Source of the DNA: Hyparrhenia diplandra
Taxonomy: Eukaryota; Streptophyta; Magnoliopsida; Poales; Poaceae
Length of the DNA: 64,000 nucleotides
Direction: 5' to 3'
Assembly: GCA_015847255.1 (NCBI GenBank)
Contig: JADLZK010009317.1
Location: 62,001 to 126,000, forward strand
Part shown: piece by piece, positions 45,099-54,939 of the stretch
How the letters are laid out: the number at the start of each line of letters is the position of its first letter
Position numbering within the stretch: the stretch's first letter is position 1
Notes under the pieces: generated by a model
The model's database searches: none
Told to the model about the DNA's origin: nothing
The model's input: the letters and a program-made list of their open reading frames with translations, nothing else
Translations under genes and position numbers: made by a program

Positions 45099-45629
45099 TT
45101 TGAATTGTTAACATGTTGCTGCTACTATGGACTCCCATTAACAGCACTGACTAAACCATAGCATCAAAGTTCAATTCGCATTGGAAATATATCACTGTTA
45201 TTATTTCGTTTGATTGAATCTATGCCATTTGAAATCCTCTTTGTTTTAGATTTCCTCATGGGTCTCGGAACATGGCCAGCAGCAGTGGAGTAAAAGGCGG
45301 GGAGTTGGATAGTTACATCTCTGCAATAGTCGATACACCGTGTCATCTGAATAATTATTTGTTTATACTCGATTCAGATACTTCAGTTCAAATAGCTTGT
45401 CACTTTGGTCTAAATAAATAGTTGTGTATACTCAATACACTGGTATTTCTACTCTCTCTAATAGATTCATATCCCTGTCGAGAAGAGATGATAACATGAA
45501 ACTCATTCTTATGATCATTGCATTCTTTCTTAATTCCGCAGCAACGGCGGAATCCCCTAGTTCACGTGAAGAGAACTCCATTTTCCACGGATAAAGGTAG
45601 TTCTAGCCACTTATCGAGGACCATGCCCA
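45099..45629. other. AT-rich flank of the SCAR fragment, no gene seen
   Basis: Probably intronic or flanking DNA that came with the SCAR fragment. No motif recognised. Confidence 0.35.
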
Positions 45630-45910
45630 CACCGACTCACACTTAACAATCACCATCTCTAGCACAGTATAAACTTAATAACAAGTACTATATATACTGA
45701 TGAATCCACATTTTAATCCAAGCAACCAATAACTATTCTGTCGGTGTTTTGTCACCCAAAGTAATTAAAGATAGGGTGTTGTGTGGCAGAGCAACTTAAA
45801 TGATTCATTGTTCAGATAATTCGGCTTGAATTTTGTTGGGATTGTCCTTTTCCTTGATGAGGAAGACTGCAATAGTACGAACCAGTTGTCCGTGAGCCTT
45901 TGTCACCCGC
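45630..45910. repeat. Duplicated host segment, copy B
   Basis: Homologous to 19960-20014 plus 20685-20970 and without the MULE 1 insertion, so it is an empty site for that element. It also lacks about 70 bp present in copy A near 20815-20880. Confidence 0.8.
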
Positions 45911-45984
45911 CCAACTCATTTTTTCACGCACAAATCAAATCACAAGTACTGAGTACAACCGTAAAGTATCTAGGAGAAAAGTGT

Positions 45985-46990
45985 AAGTCATCAAAGAACT
46001 GATGAGATAGATGCTATCATTAAAGCACTGCCCAACAACAAATCACCAGGATAAGATGGATTCAATAATGAGTTCATCAAAGCTTCTTGGACAGTGATCA
46101 AGCAAGATGTCTATGACCTCTGCAATATCTTCTTTGCCAATAACTGCTGCCTACAGAGCATCAATGCTTCATACTACATCACCTTTATCCCAAAAGTGGA
46201 GAATCCCAAGTATGTCAATGATTTTAGGTCAATATCACTGCGAAAACTCTTCAGTAAAGCTATTAACTAAACTGCTTGCAAACAGACTATAGACATCAAT
46301 CATTTCATTGGTACCCAAAAAAACAATATGGATTCATAAGAACAAGGACCATTCAACACCTGCTAGGGCACTTGACTTTGAGAAGGCCTTGTCCTTTTGA
46401 CTAGAACCTTTGGGTGTCCAAAAGAATCTCTTCTATTCACCTATCTTGGTCTACCACTTGGAACAACAAAACCTAAGTTCTTACCGCTAGTGAACAAATG
46501 TGAAAGAAGACTTGGAGGTATATCATCCATGCTCAATCAAGCTGGCAGGTTGCAAATCACCATTGTTCTTTTCTCAGCTTTACCAACTTACTACATGCAT
46601 GTGTACTCTAGAGCTCCCCAAAGAGTAATAAAACAAATTGACAAATTTAGGAAAAATTGTCTATGGAGGGGATCCAACATAAATGGGAGAAACAAGCCTA
46701 AGGGCAAAATGGAAGATGATTTGTAAGGCAAAAGGAGGACCGGGAATCATTAATCTAGAACTGTAGAACCAAGTGTTGCTAATTAATAAAAAAAAAGATA
46801 TTCCAATGGTAAAGTTTGTTTGGGAAAAACACTATAGAAATGAAAAGACTACATGACATTGTGAAGAAAAGCTCTTTCTGGTAGAGATAGTTTGAGATTA
46901 CTACCCAATTTTAAGAGGATGGCATTGGTTCAAATAAAGAATGGGGATACTTGTTTTTTTTTTTCTAGCAAGATAACATGTGCTCTCAAG
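45985..46990 (+). pseudogene. LINE 3 relic with RT core deleted
   Basis: Pieces in order: IDAIIKALPNNKSPG and FNNEFIKASW (46000-46095), YYITFIPKVENPKYVNDFR (46170-46230), KLLTKLLANRL, then at 46397 TRTFGCPKESLLFTYLGLPLGTTKP, LNQAGRLQITIVLF, VIKQIDKFRKNCLWRGSN. Later LFLVEIV- and GWHWFK-type sequence reaches about 46990. Everything between the fingers and the FTYLGLP region is missing, including the YADD motif. It is the same family as LINE 2 (FGC.K.SL.FTYLGLPL). Confidence 0.85.
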
Positions 46991-47460
46991 TAGTCGATGC
47001 AAGTAGTGGATTTTGAAAATAAAAAAAACTATTCAGGGTTTAAATGTTTTCACAGAATAAAATTAATGCAAGTGGTGGTGCAACAGCCCTAGGAGCAGTT
47101 TAGAAAATTTTATTTAACTCAATTAAAATTAAAAAATGAAAAAATACTAAAATACTAAATCATTTATTTTATTTAGTGTGTTCCTATTTAAAGCCTAAAA
47201 TAAAAATTTCAAGGTATGACACGCATCCGTTGGGTGTGACCCACCTTCCTCCACCGTTTATCTTCTCAGTCTCCAAGCTCTCAAAGACTCAAAGACAGGG
47301 TGCCCTAGGGTCTAGCCCATTTTCATTGCCGAAATCCGGCCAACCTGGCCGTGAAAGTCTCCGATCCGTGGGAGGTCATGGAAAAGCTGATTGTGGGTAG
47401 ACAGAGACGGAAAGCTGACTTTTTCTAGGATTTAAGCCGTTCCAAACAATACCTCGGTGA
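46991..47460. other. AT-rich stretch then a leader-like block, no gene named
   Basis: 47000-47200 is AT-rich. 47219-47400 is a plus-strand frame (LPPPFIFSVSKLSKTQRQG) of unknown identity. Nothing else is visible. Confidence 0.3.
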
Positions 47461-47599
47461 CACTCTATGTTTTGAATGTAAGAACACAATTTACAAAGAT
47501 GGTTGCATTAAGTGAGGAAGAACTACAACTGATGATTGTTTGAAGTGAAGAAGTACAACAGTAATGAATGTGAAAAAAAATAATTTTACAGTCAATATA

Positions 47600-47740
47600 C
47601 TCCCTCTGTCCCTAAAAGAATAGATTTCTAGAGTTGTATTAAGTCAAACTTTTTGAACTTTGACTAAATTTCTAGAAAACCCCGTTAAGATTTATATTAT
47701 CAAACTAATATCATTAGTTTTATCACAGAAAAAATTTCAT
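47600..47740. mobile_element. Stowaway-like MITE relic
   Basis: Starts CTCCCTCTGTCCCTAAA after a TA and continues AAGTCAAACTTTTTGAACTTT, a typical Stowaway interior. The right inverted end is missing. The paralogous segment near 61690-61720 lacks it, which shows it inserted after the duplication. Confidence 0.75.
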
Positions 47741-47789
47741 AAGGTGCTCATAGACCAGAGTTAGCTCATGCAACAGTGATGAATGTAAA

Positions 47790-48625
47790 TTAAGCTAACT
47801 CTTTTGAATCTGGAGCAAGGCAGAGGACCCCGACTTCGGAAGAGACCTTGGAGTGGCCACCGGTTGTCGTGATCGTGGAAGATCGAGGAGCTCTGAATGG
47901 ACAAGGCGCCGATAGCACGCCCAGTGACCGCGAACTCCGACACTGTCCTGTACATCTGTGGCGTGAGCTCCGAAGCCCGGCATCCTCCGACCGCAAGGCG
48001 TTCATGGCTCCGCGCGATGGACAGCCGCCGCTCTACCACAGCCCGACGACGAGCACCCTCTCCATGCACCTATTGTCGGCCTCGTCGCCGGTCCTCGCCC
48101 GCTCGTCCGCCGTGTCGAGGATTGTATTCGGTCCGCAAAGGCCCCACATCCACTTGACCGGGGACGGTGTGCGCTGCCTTCTAGCAGATGATGGGGCAAT
48201 CGACCACCAGAGGATCTCGAGGAGGACGATCGCGGCTGTAGACATCGGAGTAGGTGATCGGTGTGTCGCGGCCGACAAACTCTAGGTCGATGTACCCCGC
48301 CCGTGCCCATGACAGCCCCGAGTGGTGTGCCACCGGTGCCGCGGATCGCCCGAGCCGGGCGAGGCTGAAGTCACCGAGCTTGTGCCGACGGACTCGCCCA
48401 AAGCATGATGTTGCTTGGCTTGATGTCGCCGTGCACCACACACTGCTCCCACTCCTGATGGAGATACTGCAGTGCGGAGCCCAAGCCGAGGATGATCTGG
48501 TACCTATGTGTGTGTACCTTAAAAATCAATCAGTGCTTGCATTGGTAAAAAAAAAAGAGATAATGCTAGCCTAAATATTCTCACAACAATCACTGAATCA
48601 CAATCATCAGCAGGATGTTGTTCAC
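47790..48625 (-). pseudogene. LecRK 2: C-terminal half of the kinase, truncated
   Basis: On the minus strand the piece starts with a GT-AG intron-like segment (48504-48625) and continues as the kinase second half: YLHQEWEQCVVHGDIKPSN-type sequence (about 48410-48460), LGDFSLARL (48370-48395), AGYIDLEFVGRDTP, TYSDVYS, VLLEI, VKWMWGLCGPNTILDTADE, MERVLVVGLW and the C-terminus (SKELA near 47790). Unlike LecRK 1 and 3 the DFG block is nearly intact, as DFS. Several frameshifts interrupt it. The lectin domain, membrane segment and kinase N-lobe are missing; sequence beyond 48625 is unrelated. It lies in the segment duplicated at 61.6-62.6 kb. Confidence 0.87.
48504..48625 (-). other. GT-AG intron-like insert in LecRK 2 (122 bp)
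   Basis: The minus strand starts GTGAACAACATCC and ends ACATAG-type sequence just before GTACCAGATCATCC. The homologous insert in LecRK 3 is at 62484-62578. LecRK 1 has no insert at this site (39054-39060, CAAAG|GTACC). Confidence 0.75.
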
Positions 48626-48729
48626 CGAATCCGCCATCATCGGCGGCGGCTTAGGGTTAGGGGTGGTGCGAAGCGGACAGGTCGTGCAAACGAACCATCT
48701 CATGATACCATGATAGATTGTGATTAGGG
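48626..48729 (-). mobile_element. Possible Copia-type relic: LTR end, primer site and gag start
   Basis: On the minus strand the sequence reads ...CTATCA, then TGGTATCATGAG (initiator-Met-type primer site, about 48699-48710), then GC-rich leader and ATGATGGCGGATTCG. This resembles an LTR-retrotransposon 5' end. The LTR itself would be split by LTR element 2 and continue at 51945 to about 52000. It is short and only suggestive. Confidence 0.35.
48725..48729. repeat. TSD TAGGG, left side of LTR element 2
   Basis: TAGGG here and at 51940-51944 directly abut the LTR ends. Confidence 0.88.
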
Positions 48730-49308
48730 TGTCACAAACCGGACGGATTGGCGGTGACCGCGTGGCCGGCGGCGGCGTTGGGGTCGGCGGCGGCCGTGTT
48801 GGGGTGGCGATCGGCGGCGTGATGGCGTAGATGACATAAGCTGATGATGAGCGGCAAGGTAGGAGGCGTCGATGATGACGTACACCGCGCGGCGCGTGGG
48901 GCGCTGCGATGCATGCGTGCTGCTGGCATGGGCGGTGATGGTGGCTGGCGTCTTGTGGCCGTGGGGAGGGAAGAGAGAGAGAGACCGAGAGCTGAAGTTG
49001 TTGGGTGTTACCCCTTTATTTTTCTTCTTAAGATTCAACTGATTACATCTCCCTTGTATTTATAGTCCTGGAAAGACTTGCATGAGAAGTAGATCTCTCT
49101 TTATTTTCTAATCTATTTCTATCTTATCCTAATTAATATTACTTAATGAGGAAGCAAGCACGCCGATGATGGCAGGTGGCGGTGGCGGGCGGGCGGCCAC
49201 GGCGTGGGCGCAGCGTCTTGGCGTGGCCTGTCCCGGCCTGGGCTCTTTGGGCCGTCCTTTTAGGGTTGTGACAAGCCCTTTTGGGGCCCCTCTTGACGGA
49301 ACATGACA
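48730..49308 (-). repeat. 3' LTR of LTR element 2
   Basis: The plus view starts TGTCACAAACCGG and ends GAACATGACA. It is preceded on the minus strand by a G-rich purine tract (ATGGTGGGGAGA), the polypurine tract. Confidence 0.9.
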
Positions 49309-50194
49309 TCTCCCCACCATTCGACAAGGCGGCGCGTCCACAGCGCCGCCCAATCCACCCGCTAGGGGGCGATGCGATCTTGCGAAAGCGTGAAGACGTG
49401 TCGTTTGGGCCATAGCGTTGGTGGAGTGTGCCCATCTTCGTATTGAAGTTGTTGATGTAGGTGGCATCGTCGTTTAAGGCGATGTCGAAATTCAGGTTGC
49501 GAAGTAGACGCTGAACTTGTAGCTGAATGGATGGCGCGTGGATGGCCTGGTTGTCGAGGTGTGGATGCCAATCACGCGTGTAGCGCCCAATCTGGTGCTC
49601 TCGCCTAGAGTTTGTTGATGTCGGCGATGCCATGAAGCTTGTCGTTGGTCGATGTAGCCGGGTGATGAAGGATGACAGACCTCGGAGTGGTTACGAGGCC
49701 AATGAGGTAGGAGATCTATGTGGGTGGCATGTACCTCATGTCGTCATCGATGAAGCCCCGACAAGTCGGCTTGCTAAAGACCTCAAGGGAAGCGAGGGCG
49801 TCGAACTCAGGGCGAGGTGGATCGCCATGCTTTCTGTGTAGGGAGCCTCCTGGTGCGCCACAGCATAAGGCCTATTGCATAGCTCGTTGGTGTAGTCGTA
49901 CTAGCCATTGATGTCATTGAGGGTGTAGATGTCGATCATGTCGTCACCCTGTCGAGGTTGCCCGGTTCTTTGGTAGTGTCAATGTAGTTTGGCAACTTTA
50001 AGTGGCAAGGGAAGACATTGTGTGTAGGTGTTCCGTCCTCAAGTGGCACCTTGTTTGGCATGCGAGATGAACGGAGAAGTACCGCTATTATCGGGTGGAT
50101 AGCGGCATACCTCGTGTCTTTGTTGGAGCTGATGTTCCGTTGTCGCGGTCTGCCGATGGGGGCTTTCTGCTTATGTGGGCATTTGGCGCCGGTG

Positions 50195-50740
50195 TCATCG
50201 GGGAGTCCAATGGTTGGGGTGAAGGTGCCCACAATGCACTTGCAAGTGTTGAAGCGGGGAACGAGTCGTCACGCGCGGCTTGCTCGATTGTGTTCTCCGC
50301 CATTGTGGATGTCGGCTTGTTCGGCCCGAGGTTTGGCGATTGATCTTGTCGTCGGCGTTCGGCGAGTGAACGACCGTCTCATCGGCCGGCGCCTGGGGAG
50401 CGTCGGTGTTCTCATCGGTAGCGGCGCCCATGGTGTGCATGGCGTTGGCGGCGTGTCGATCTTGTCGAGGCTGGGGGGTCGGCGACGTCGGGGAAACGTC
50501 AGGCGACGTCGTTGTGTTGCCCATGTTGATGAAGACGTTGCCCGATGTCGTTGATTCGAGGGCGTTATGGTTGGCGACGTCGTAGTCGTTTGTGATGTTG
50601 TGGGGGGCGCTCTTGTAGGCGTTGTCGATGTCGAGGGCGTCGGGGTTGGAGTTGGTGACGTCGGCTTTGGCGTCGGCGGACGCCGTTGAGTTCTTCGCCG
50701 ATGGTAGCCGTGTGGATGCTCCTGGCTTTCCCGGTGTCAA
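50195..50740 (-). CDS. Asp/Asn-rich protein of LTR element 2, second half
   Basis: This 181-codon frame starts in MTPGKPGASTRLPS and carries DALDIDNAYKSAPHNI and DYDVANHNALES, then MGNTTTSPDVSPTSP. These align with the frame at 15618-16430 of LTR element 1 (DIDNASKGAP, GVANHDVLS, MGDTTTSTDV). It follows the H15-bearing frame (50861-51295). Between the two, the minus strand reads DEKPTQLGQR in the frame matching element 1, so one frame change or stop separates parts of what was probably a single protein. Function unknown; the Asp-rich composition is unlike gag. The last 60 codons (SGRTSRHPQWRRTQ) are basic and not conserved in element 1. Confidence 0.5.
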   Translation of the reverse strand: MTPGKPGASTRLPSAKNSTASADAKADVTNSNPDALDIDNAYKSAPHNITNDYDVANHNALESTTSGNVFINMGNTTTSPDVSPTSPTPQPRQDRHAANAMHTMGAATDENTDAPQAPADETVVHSPNADDKINRQTSGRTSRHPQWRRTQSSKPRVTTRSPLQHLQVHCGHLHPNHWTPR

Positions 50741-50860
50741 AGAAGACGTTCTTTGGTAATGGGGGAACTTATACGCGCCATTGATGGAGCCTGCGTGACG
50801 TTGGCCTAGTTGGGTAGGCTTTTCGTCGGCGGTGGTGGACGTCGGTGGTAGCCTCCCTGA

Positions 50861-51295
50861 TCAGATCCAATCTGAACTGCTAGCACCGGGCGTCCTTGGG
50901 ATTGACGTGCCTGGTGCTTGCCGTGGAGGGGACGACTTCGTCGGCGCCCTGGGAAGCACCGTTGTCGTCGGTGGCGCCCGTGGTAGGAGTGTCGCCGAGG
51001 AGGTCGTCGGCGGCATGATCACGAGCTGCGGCGTTGCCGCAGGCGTGTCAACGAGGTTGGCGTCGTCCATAGCGGTGTCGTTGTTGTCGTGGACGGCATC
51101 ATCGTTGAGGAGGTAGTAGTTGTTCCCGAGGAGGGCGAGCTCGCCGTTGTGCTTCATGCCGGTGAGGGTGCCTGCGAGGAGGGCGTAGTGCTGGACCGGA
51201 AGGCTGGAGCCGTACCTCGTGTTGATGTAGTTAGAGATCGCAGCCTTGTCGGAGTTGTCCTCGAATCTACATGCGCAGATTGCCTCCTTGATCAT
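50861..51295 (-). CDS. H15 (linker-histone/HMGA-like) domain protein of LTR element 2
   Basis: This 144-codon frame opens MIKEAICACRFEDNSDKAAI and continues SNYINTRYGSSLP, HYALLAGTLTGMKHNGELAL and NNYYLLND. Spacing and residues (MI.EAI at the start of helix 1, KAAISNYI in helix 2, LP..H..LL...L..MK..GEL in helix 3, then Y.L) fit the H15 winged-helix domain of plant histone H1 and HMGA proteins, which binds nucleosomal or AT-rich DNA. SYPE-like codons just upstream (51296-51310) are in another frame, so the true start may lie earlier, near the ATG by 51350. After the domain it becomes Asp/Asn- and Pro-rich (PAATPQ), joining the family protein seen in element 1. No AT-hook is visible. Confidence 0.6.
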   Translation of the reverse strand: MIKEAICACRFEDNSDKAAISNYINTRYGSSLPVQHYALLAGTLTGMKHNGELALLGNNYYLLNDDAVHDNNDTAMDDANLVDTPAATPQLVIMPPTTSSATLLPRAPPTTTVLPRAPTKSSPPRQAPGTSIPRTPGASSSDWI

Positions 51296-51389
51296 CTCGG
51301 GTAGGATGGCGCGAGGAGGGGGCCATCGAATCTTGGCGGTGGTCGGAAGCCATCGGTGGTGGGAATCGCCCTGGTCTCCGGATACCGGC

Positions 51390-51939
51390 TATCACAAACC
51401 CGACGGTGGAGCCCCGCGGTGACGTGGCGGCGGCGGCGGGTTGGGGCGGCGGCGGCCGGGTTAGGCGGCGATCGGCGGCGTGATGGCGTAGATGACGAGG
51501 CCGGCGATGAACGGCGAGGTAGGAGGCGGCGATGATGACGTACAGCAGCTCCGGGTAGCGACGAGGGACGGCGAGGGCGGCGGCGTCGGCTTGCGGCGCG
51601 TGGGGAGGAAGAGAGAGAGAGACCGAGAGCTGAAGCTGTTGGGTGTTACCCCTTTATTTTTCTTCTTAAGATTCAACCGATTACATCTCCCTTGTATTTA
51701 TAGTCCCGAGAATACTTGCATGAGAAGTAGATCTCTCTTTATTTCCTAATCTATTTCTATCTTATCCCTAAATAATATTACTTAACAAGGAAGCAAACGA
51801 CGCGGTGGCGGCAGGTGGCGTGGCGGTGGCGGCGGCCAGGGGCGTGGCGTGCCGCGGCCTGCCCCCGTCCTGGGCTGCTGGGCGGCCTTTTAGGGTTGTG
51901 ACAAGCCCTTTTTGAGCCCCCTCTTGACGGCACATGACA
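51390..51939 (-). repeat. 5' LTR of LTR element 2
   Basis: 550 bp, homologous to 48730-49308, including the GGGTGTTACCCCTTTATTTTTC and CATGAGAAGTAGATCTC blocks. Confidence 0.9.
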
Positions 51940-52004
51940 TAGGGAATACTCAATACATTGCTGTGGACAGCGAGCGTTTACATATATAGGCGATGTGGGG
52001 AGCA

Positions 52005-52317
52005 TAGCAGGCCCACATGCCAGATTACATTCCAACAAGGACCTTGACAGCCCTCGAAGAGCTTTCAGTCGTAGGCCTTCACGATGACTTTACAGACATC
52101 TTACAAGAGCTAGGCCATCTAACAGAGCTGGAAGTGTTTGAAATTATCTGCTCCACTTCATTCAACATGGATGGGTTGGATAAATCCATGTGGAGAGCTT
52201 AAACGAACTGCATAAAATCCGGAATCTAAAAATTGAGATCAGAAATGGTAAATGCAGCTTGGATGGCTGGGTCGTAATTGCCCCACAACATCTCCGTAGT
52301 TTGCATCTAGGTCTTAG
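52005..52317 (+). pseudogene. NLR leucine-rich-repeat fragment, left part
   Basis: NLR proteins are intracellular immune receptors. The sequence reads ALEELSVVGLHDDFTDILQELG, HLTELEVFEI, then after a one-base frame change (52190-52200) ESLNELHKIRNLKIEI and PQHLRSLHLGL. These are typical C-terminal LRR units of grass CC-NB-LRR proteins. The NB-ARC domain and the first LRRs are absent. The reading frame is cut by the CACTA at 52318 and continues at 53510. Confidence 0.85.
52315..52317. repeat. TSD TAG, left side of CACTA element 4
   Basis: TAG on both sides (52315-52317 and 53510-53512). Confidence 0.8.
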
Positions 52318-53509
52318 CACTAGTACCCATTTTGTTTTTAGTGACGGGCATAATTGCGTTTTCCGTGGCGGGCCGAGGCGCCCCTCACTACGCAAGGTCA
52401 CGGATAATACCAGACATAACCGTGGCGGGCACTTGCCCGTCATGCAAAATAGAGGTGCACCGTGGCGGGCTAATTACAACGCCCGTCACGGTAAAGAATT
52501 TCAAAAAAAAAAAATAGAAGAAACCCTAGATAGGCCCGCCGAGCCCATGTACAAGCCCGCCGAGCCCATCTAGGGTTCCAGGGCCGCCAGCGCCCGATCC
52601 GGTCGATCCAGCCCGCTAGCAGCCGTGGAAGCCGTCGCCGCCGTGGAAACCCGCCGGGCGCTGTGGAAGCCCGCTTGGCGTCGCCGTGGAAGCCGTCGCC
52701 GCCGTGGAAGCCCGCCGTCGCGTGTGAGCCGCCACCGCCGCCCGGCGAGCCACGAGCTTTGGATCCGCCGCCCGACGAGCGCCCACGAGCTGGATCCGCC
52801 GCCCCTTGGCGGGGACTCCTGGATCAGCGCCGCCCACGAGGAGTGGATCCGCGCCGACGAAGCGCCACTTGGCTGGATCCGCCGCCGCCGCCCCGGGGGG
52901 ACACCGGAGATCTGGCGCCGCCACGAGGTTCCGCCACCGCCTACGGCGCGCCGCCGCCAGGGCCATGTGCTGCCGTGCGCCATGTGTTGCCGCCACCGCC
53001 ATGGAGGGTTGCGAATGGAGGTGGGAGGAGGGGAGTGGGTGCGGCGGAGGTGGGAGGAGGAGGGGAGCGGGTGCGGTGTGGTGACGGAGAGACCGAGGTG
53101 GAAGGAGGAGGGGAGCGGGGTGCGGTGTGGTGACGGAGAGACCGAGGTGGGAGGAGGAGGGAGCGGGTGCGGTGACGGAGTGGATGCGGCGCAGCGTTGG
53201 GTGGGTGGAAGTGCTCGGTCCGAACCCTAACTTGACGCATATATACTAAGCGCTGGGTTTTAGAATGCCCGCCACGCAAAATTTATTTTACGTGGCGGGC
53301 ACTTAACACGCCCGCCCACGTAAAAGAAACTATTTTATGTAACGGGCGTGTTAAGGTGCCCCGCCACGCAAAAATCTTTCCGTGACGGGCAAAAAACGCC
53401 CGCCACGTAAAAAAAGCTGGGCGTGGCGGGGTATTTTACGTGACGGGCAAAAAAGTGCCCGTCACTAAAAGATTTTGCAAGTGCTCGCAAAATCATTTAG
53501 TTACTAGTG
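52318..53509. mobile_element. CACTA element 4, 1.2 kb, non-autonomous, inserted in the NLR
   Basis: Ends are CACTAGTACCC and GTTACTAGTG, flanked by a perfect 3-bp TSD (TAG). The subterminal regions hold CGTGGCGGGC / GCCCGCCACG palindromes, for example near 52425-52490 and 53260-53470. The centre (52560-53240) is GC-rich and leader/exon-like, with degenerate GCCGTGGAAGCC repeats near 52620-52720. It is the same family as CACTA element 2 but with its central block in the opposite orientation. It carries no transposase and depends on one in trans. Confidence 0.93.
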
Positions 53510-54074
53510 TAGGAGCTCCTGCTGGTTTTCTTCGCTGCCTGATTGGGTGAAGGTGGATCCCTTGGTCCTTGTGGACCTCTCCTTCCTCCACATTAACGTG
53601 AGGATGTTGCAGCAGGAGGATCTTGAAATCCTTGGAAAGTTGCCTGCTCTCTACAACTTAATGTTGAACGTACACCATAGCCATCTCGGGATCCAAGGGG
53701 GGTTCACCATTGGTTCTGGTTCATTCCCAAGCCTGGTATACTGCTGGTTGAAATTATTTGGAGGGCCGCCAGTGGTGTTTCAGCAAGGTGGTATGCCGAG
53801 GCTTGCAAAACTTGTGTTGAGTTTGTCAGTCCAGGCAGCAAGAGAAATTGACAGTGGTTTTGACATGGGCCTGGGGAACCTCCTGCTGCTGCAGGATTTG
53901 AGGGTTTACTTACACTCTGTAGGCGCAAGCAAGGCAGAGGTGGAGGAAACAGAGGCTGCAGTGAGACACGCTATTGACGTCCACCCTAATCATCCCAACC
54001 ATGACATACATAAGGTACACCAACTTCTGATGGAGATGAAGATTTACATCCTTTTCCCCTTTCTTCGAACCTAA
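53510..54074 (+). pseudogene. NLR leucine-rich-repeat fragment, C-terminal part
   Basis: Picks up directly after the CACTA: SSLPDWVKVDPLVLVDLSF, VRMLQQEDLEILGKLPALYNL, SFPSLVYCWL, GGMPRLAKLVLSL, LGNLLLLQDLRVYLH, AEVEETEAAVRHAIDVHPNHP and DIHK. The AE.EA..AIR....HPNHP.I pattern is the usual C-terminal end of grass NLRs. The frame is open from before 53547 to the stop at 54074. Removing the CACTA and one TSD copy joins both halves of the LRR region. Truncation upstream makes it a relic. Confidence 0.88.
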
Positions 54075-54660
54075 ATATCATTTGTTTCTTCTCAGATGTA
54101 GATTCGAAGATGAATTATGGAAAGATTCGATCGGCCATATATGTACGTGTTAGGCCAGGCCTCGTAGGTCTTGAATTGTTTCAATTCTTGGTTGTGCTCA
54201 AAATGAGAGAATTCAGCGATTGTTTGGACTGCAAGGAGGGAGTCATCTCCTTTAATTAGGAGAGCGCCATTGAAGTCCAAGCAAAGGCTGATATACTGAT
54301 GAATGAAGATGTATGTGATGCTCTGCCTGTTCCTTGTTTCCTATCTCCTTTCGCCCATTTCTTCAAACATAAATATCCCATTTTTTCTCAGAATCAGACG
54401 AGTGATGAATTAATCATGGACTGTTAAAGATGAGATGAAGGTAAGTTTGCCCCTATTTGTTCTCTACCAGCTCTTGCTTCTCATCTTTCCCCTTTTCGTC
54501 TGACATGTTTCACCTTTCTTTAATTCTCAGAATTGGATGTTCGAATGGACCAGATCAGAGCAGTAGAAACAACGCTAATATATGGTTGATCTCGTTGGGA
54601 AGCAACAATTTTTATGACACTAATAATGTGCTGCATGGGAATAGCCTGGAAGACAGAGTA
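54075..54660. other. 3' region of the NLR, with a local duplication
   Basis: CTTTCTTCGAACCTAAATAT...TTCTCAGAT near 54058-54100 is repeated with changes at 54350-54395. This suggests duplicated 3' UTR or small 3' exons. Copia element 1 is inserted at its right edge. Confidence 0.45.
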
Positions 54661-54665
54661 CATGG
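54661..54665. repeat. TSD CATGG, left side of Copia element 1
   Basis: CATGG here and at 60050-60054. Beyond the TSD, GGAAGACAGAGTACATGG is on both sides, so the target was already a short tandem repeat. Confidence 0.85.
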
Positions 54666-54876
54666 TGTTAGAATATGCGCCATTAGGCTTGGCCTTCGGC
54701 CTGGCGCCCAGCCCATTAGGCTAGGCTGTCTTAGGGGTTAAGATAGGTATATGGTAGATTAGGCAAGGATCACCGTTGATTGGGTGTTTGTATAAACCCT
54801 AGGGATCCTAGCCTATTTATATAACCTGTACACATTGCCATCAATCCATCCATAATCCTGTGGACCAATTCTTTCA
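54666..54876 (+). repeat. 5' LTR of Copia element 1
   Basis: 211 bp. TATTTATATAACC near 54813-54825 is a possible TATA region. It is homologous to 59880-60049. Confidence 0.92.
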
Positions 54877-54891
54877 TGGTATCACGCTAGG
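54877..54891 (+). other. Primer-binding site of Copia element 1
   Basis: TGGTATCACGCTAGG directly follows the 5' LTR and matches the initiator-Met tRNA type. Confidence 0.85.
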
Positions 54892-54939
54892 TTAGATACA
54901 TCTTCCGCTGCCTAACCTCTTCTCTTCTCGTGCGCCGCC

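Larger units (their letters stand above)
48730..51939 (-). mobile_element. LTR element 2: same family as LTR element 1, with an H15-domain ORF
   Basis: On the minus strand the 5' LTR is 51390-51939 (550 bp) and the 3' LTR is 48730-49308 (579 bp), with TG...CA-type ends (TGTCATGTGCC / TTTGTGACA; one end decayed to ATCACA). The primer-binding site, GGTATCCGGAG, is at about 51377-51388. The interior is homologous to that of LTR element 1 over the Asp/Asn-rich frame and the DDMRYMPP-type downstream region. It contains no pol genes. The TAGGG TSD confirms the borders. TATA boxes are at 49057-49064 and 51695-51702. Confidence 0.92.
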
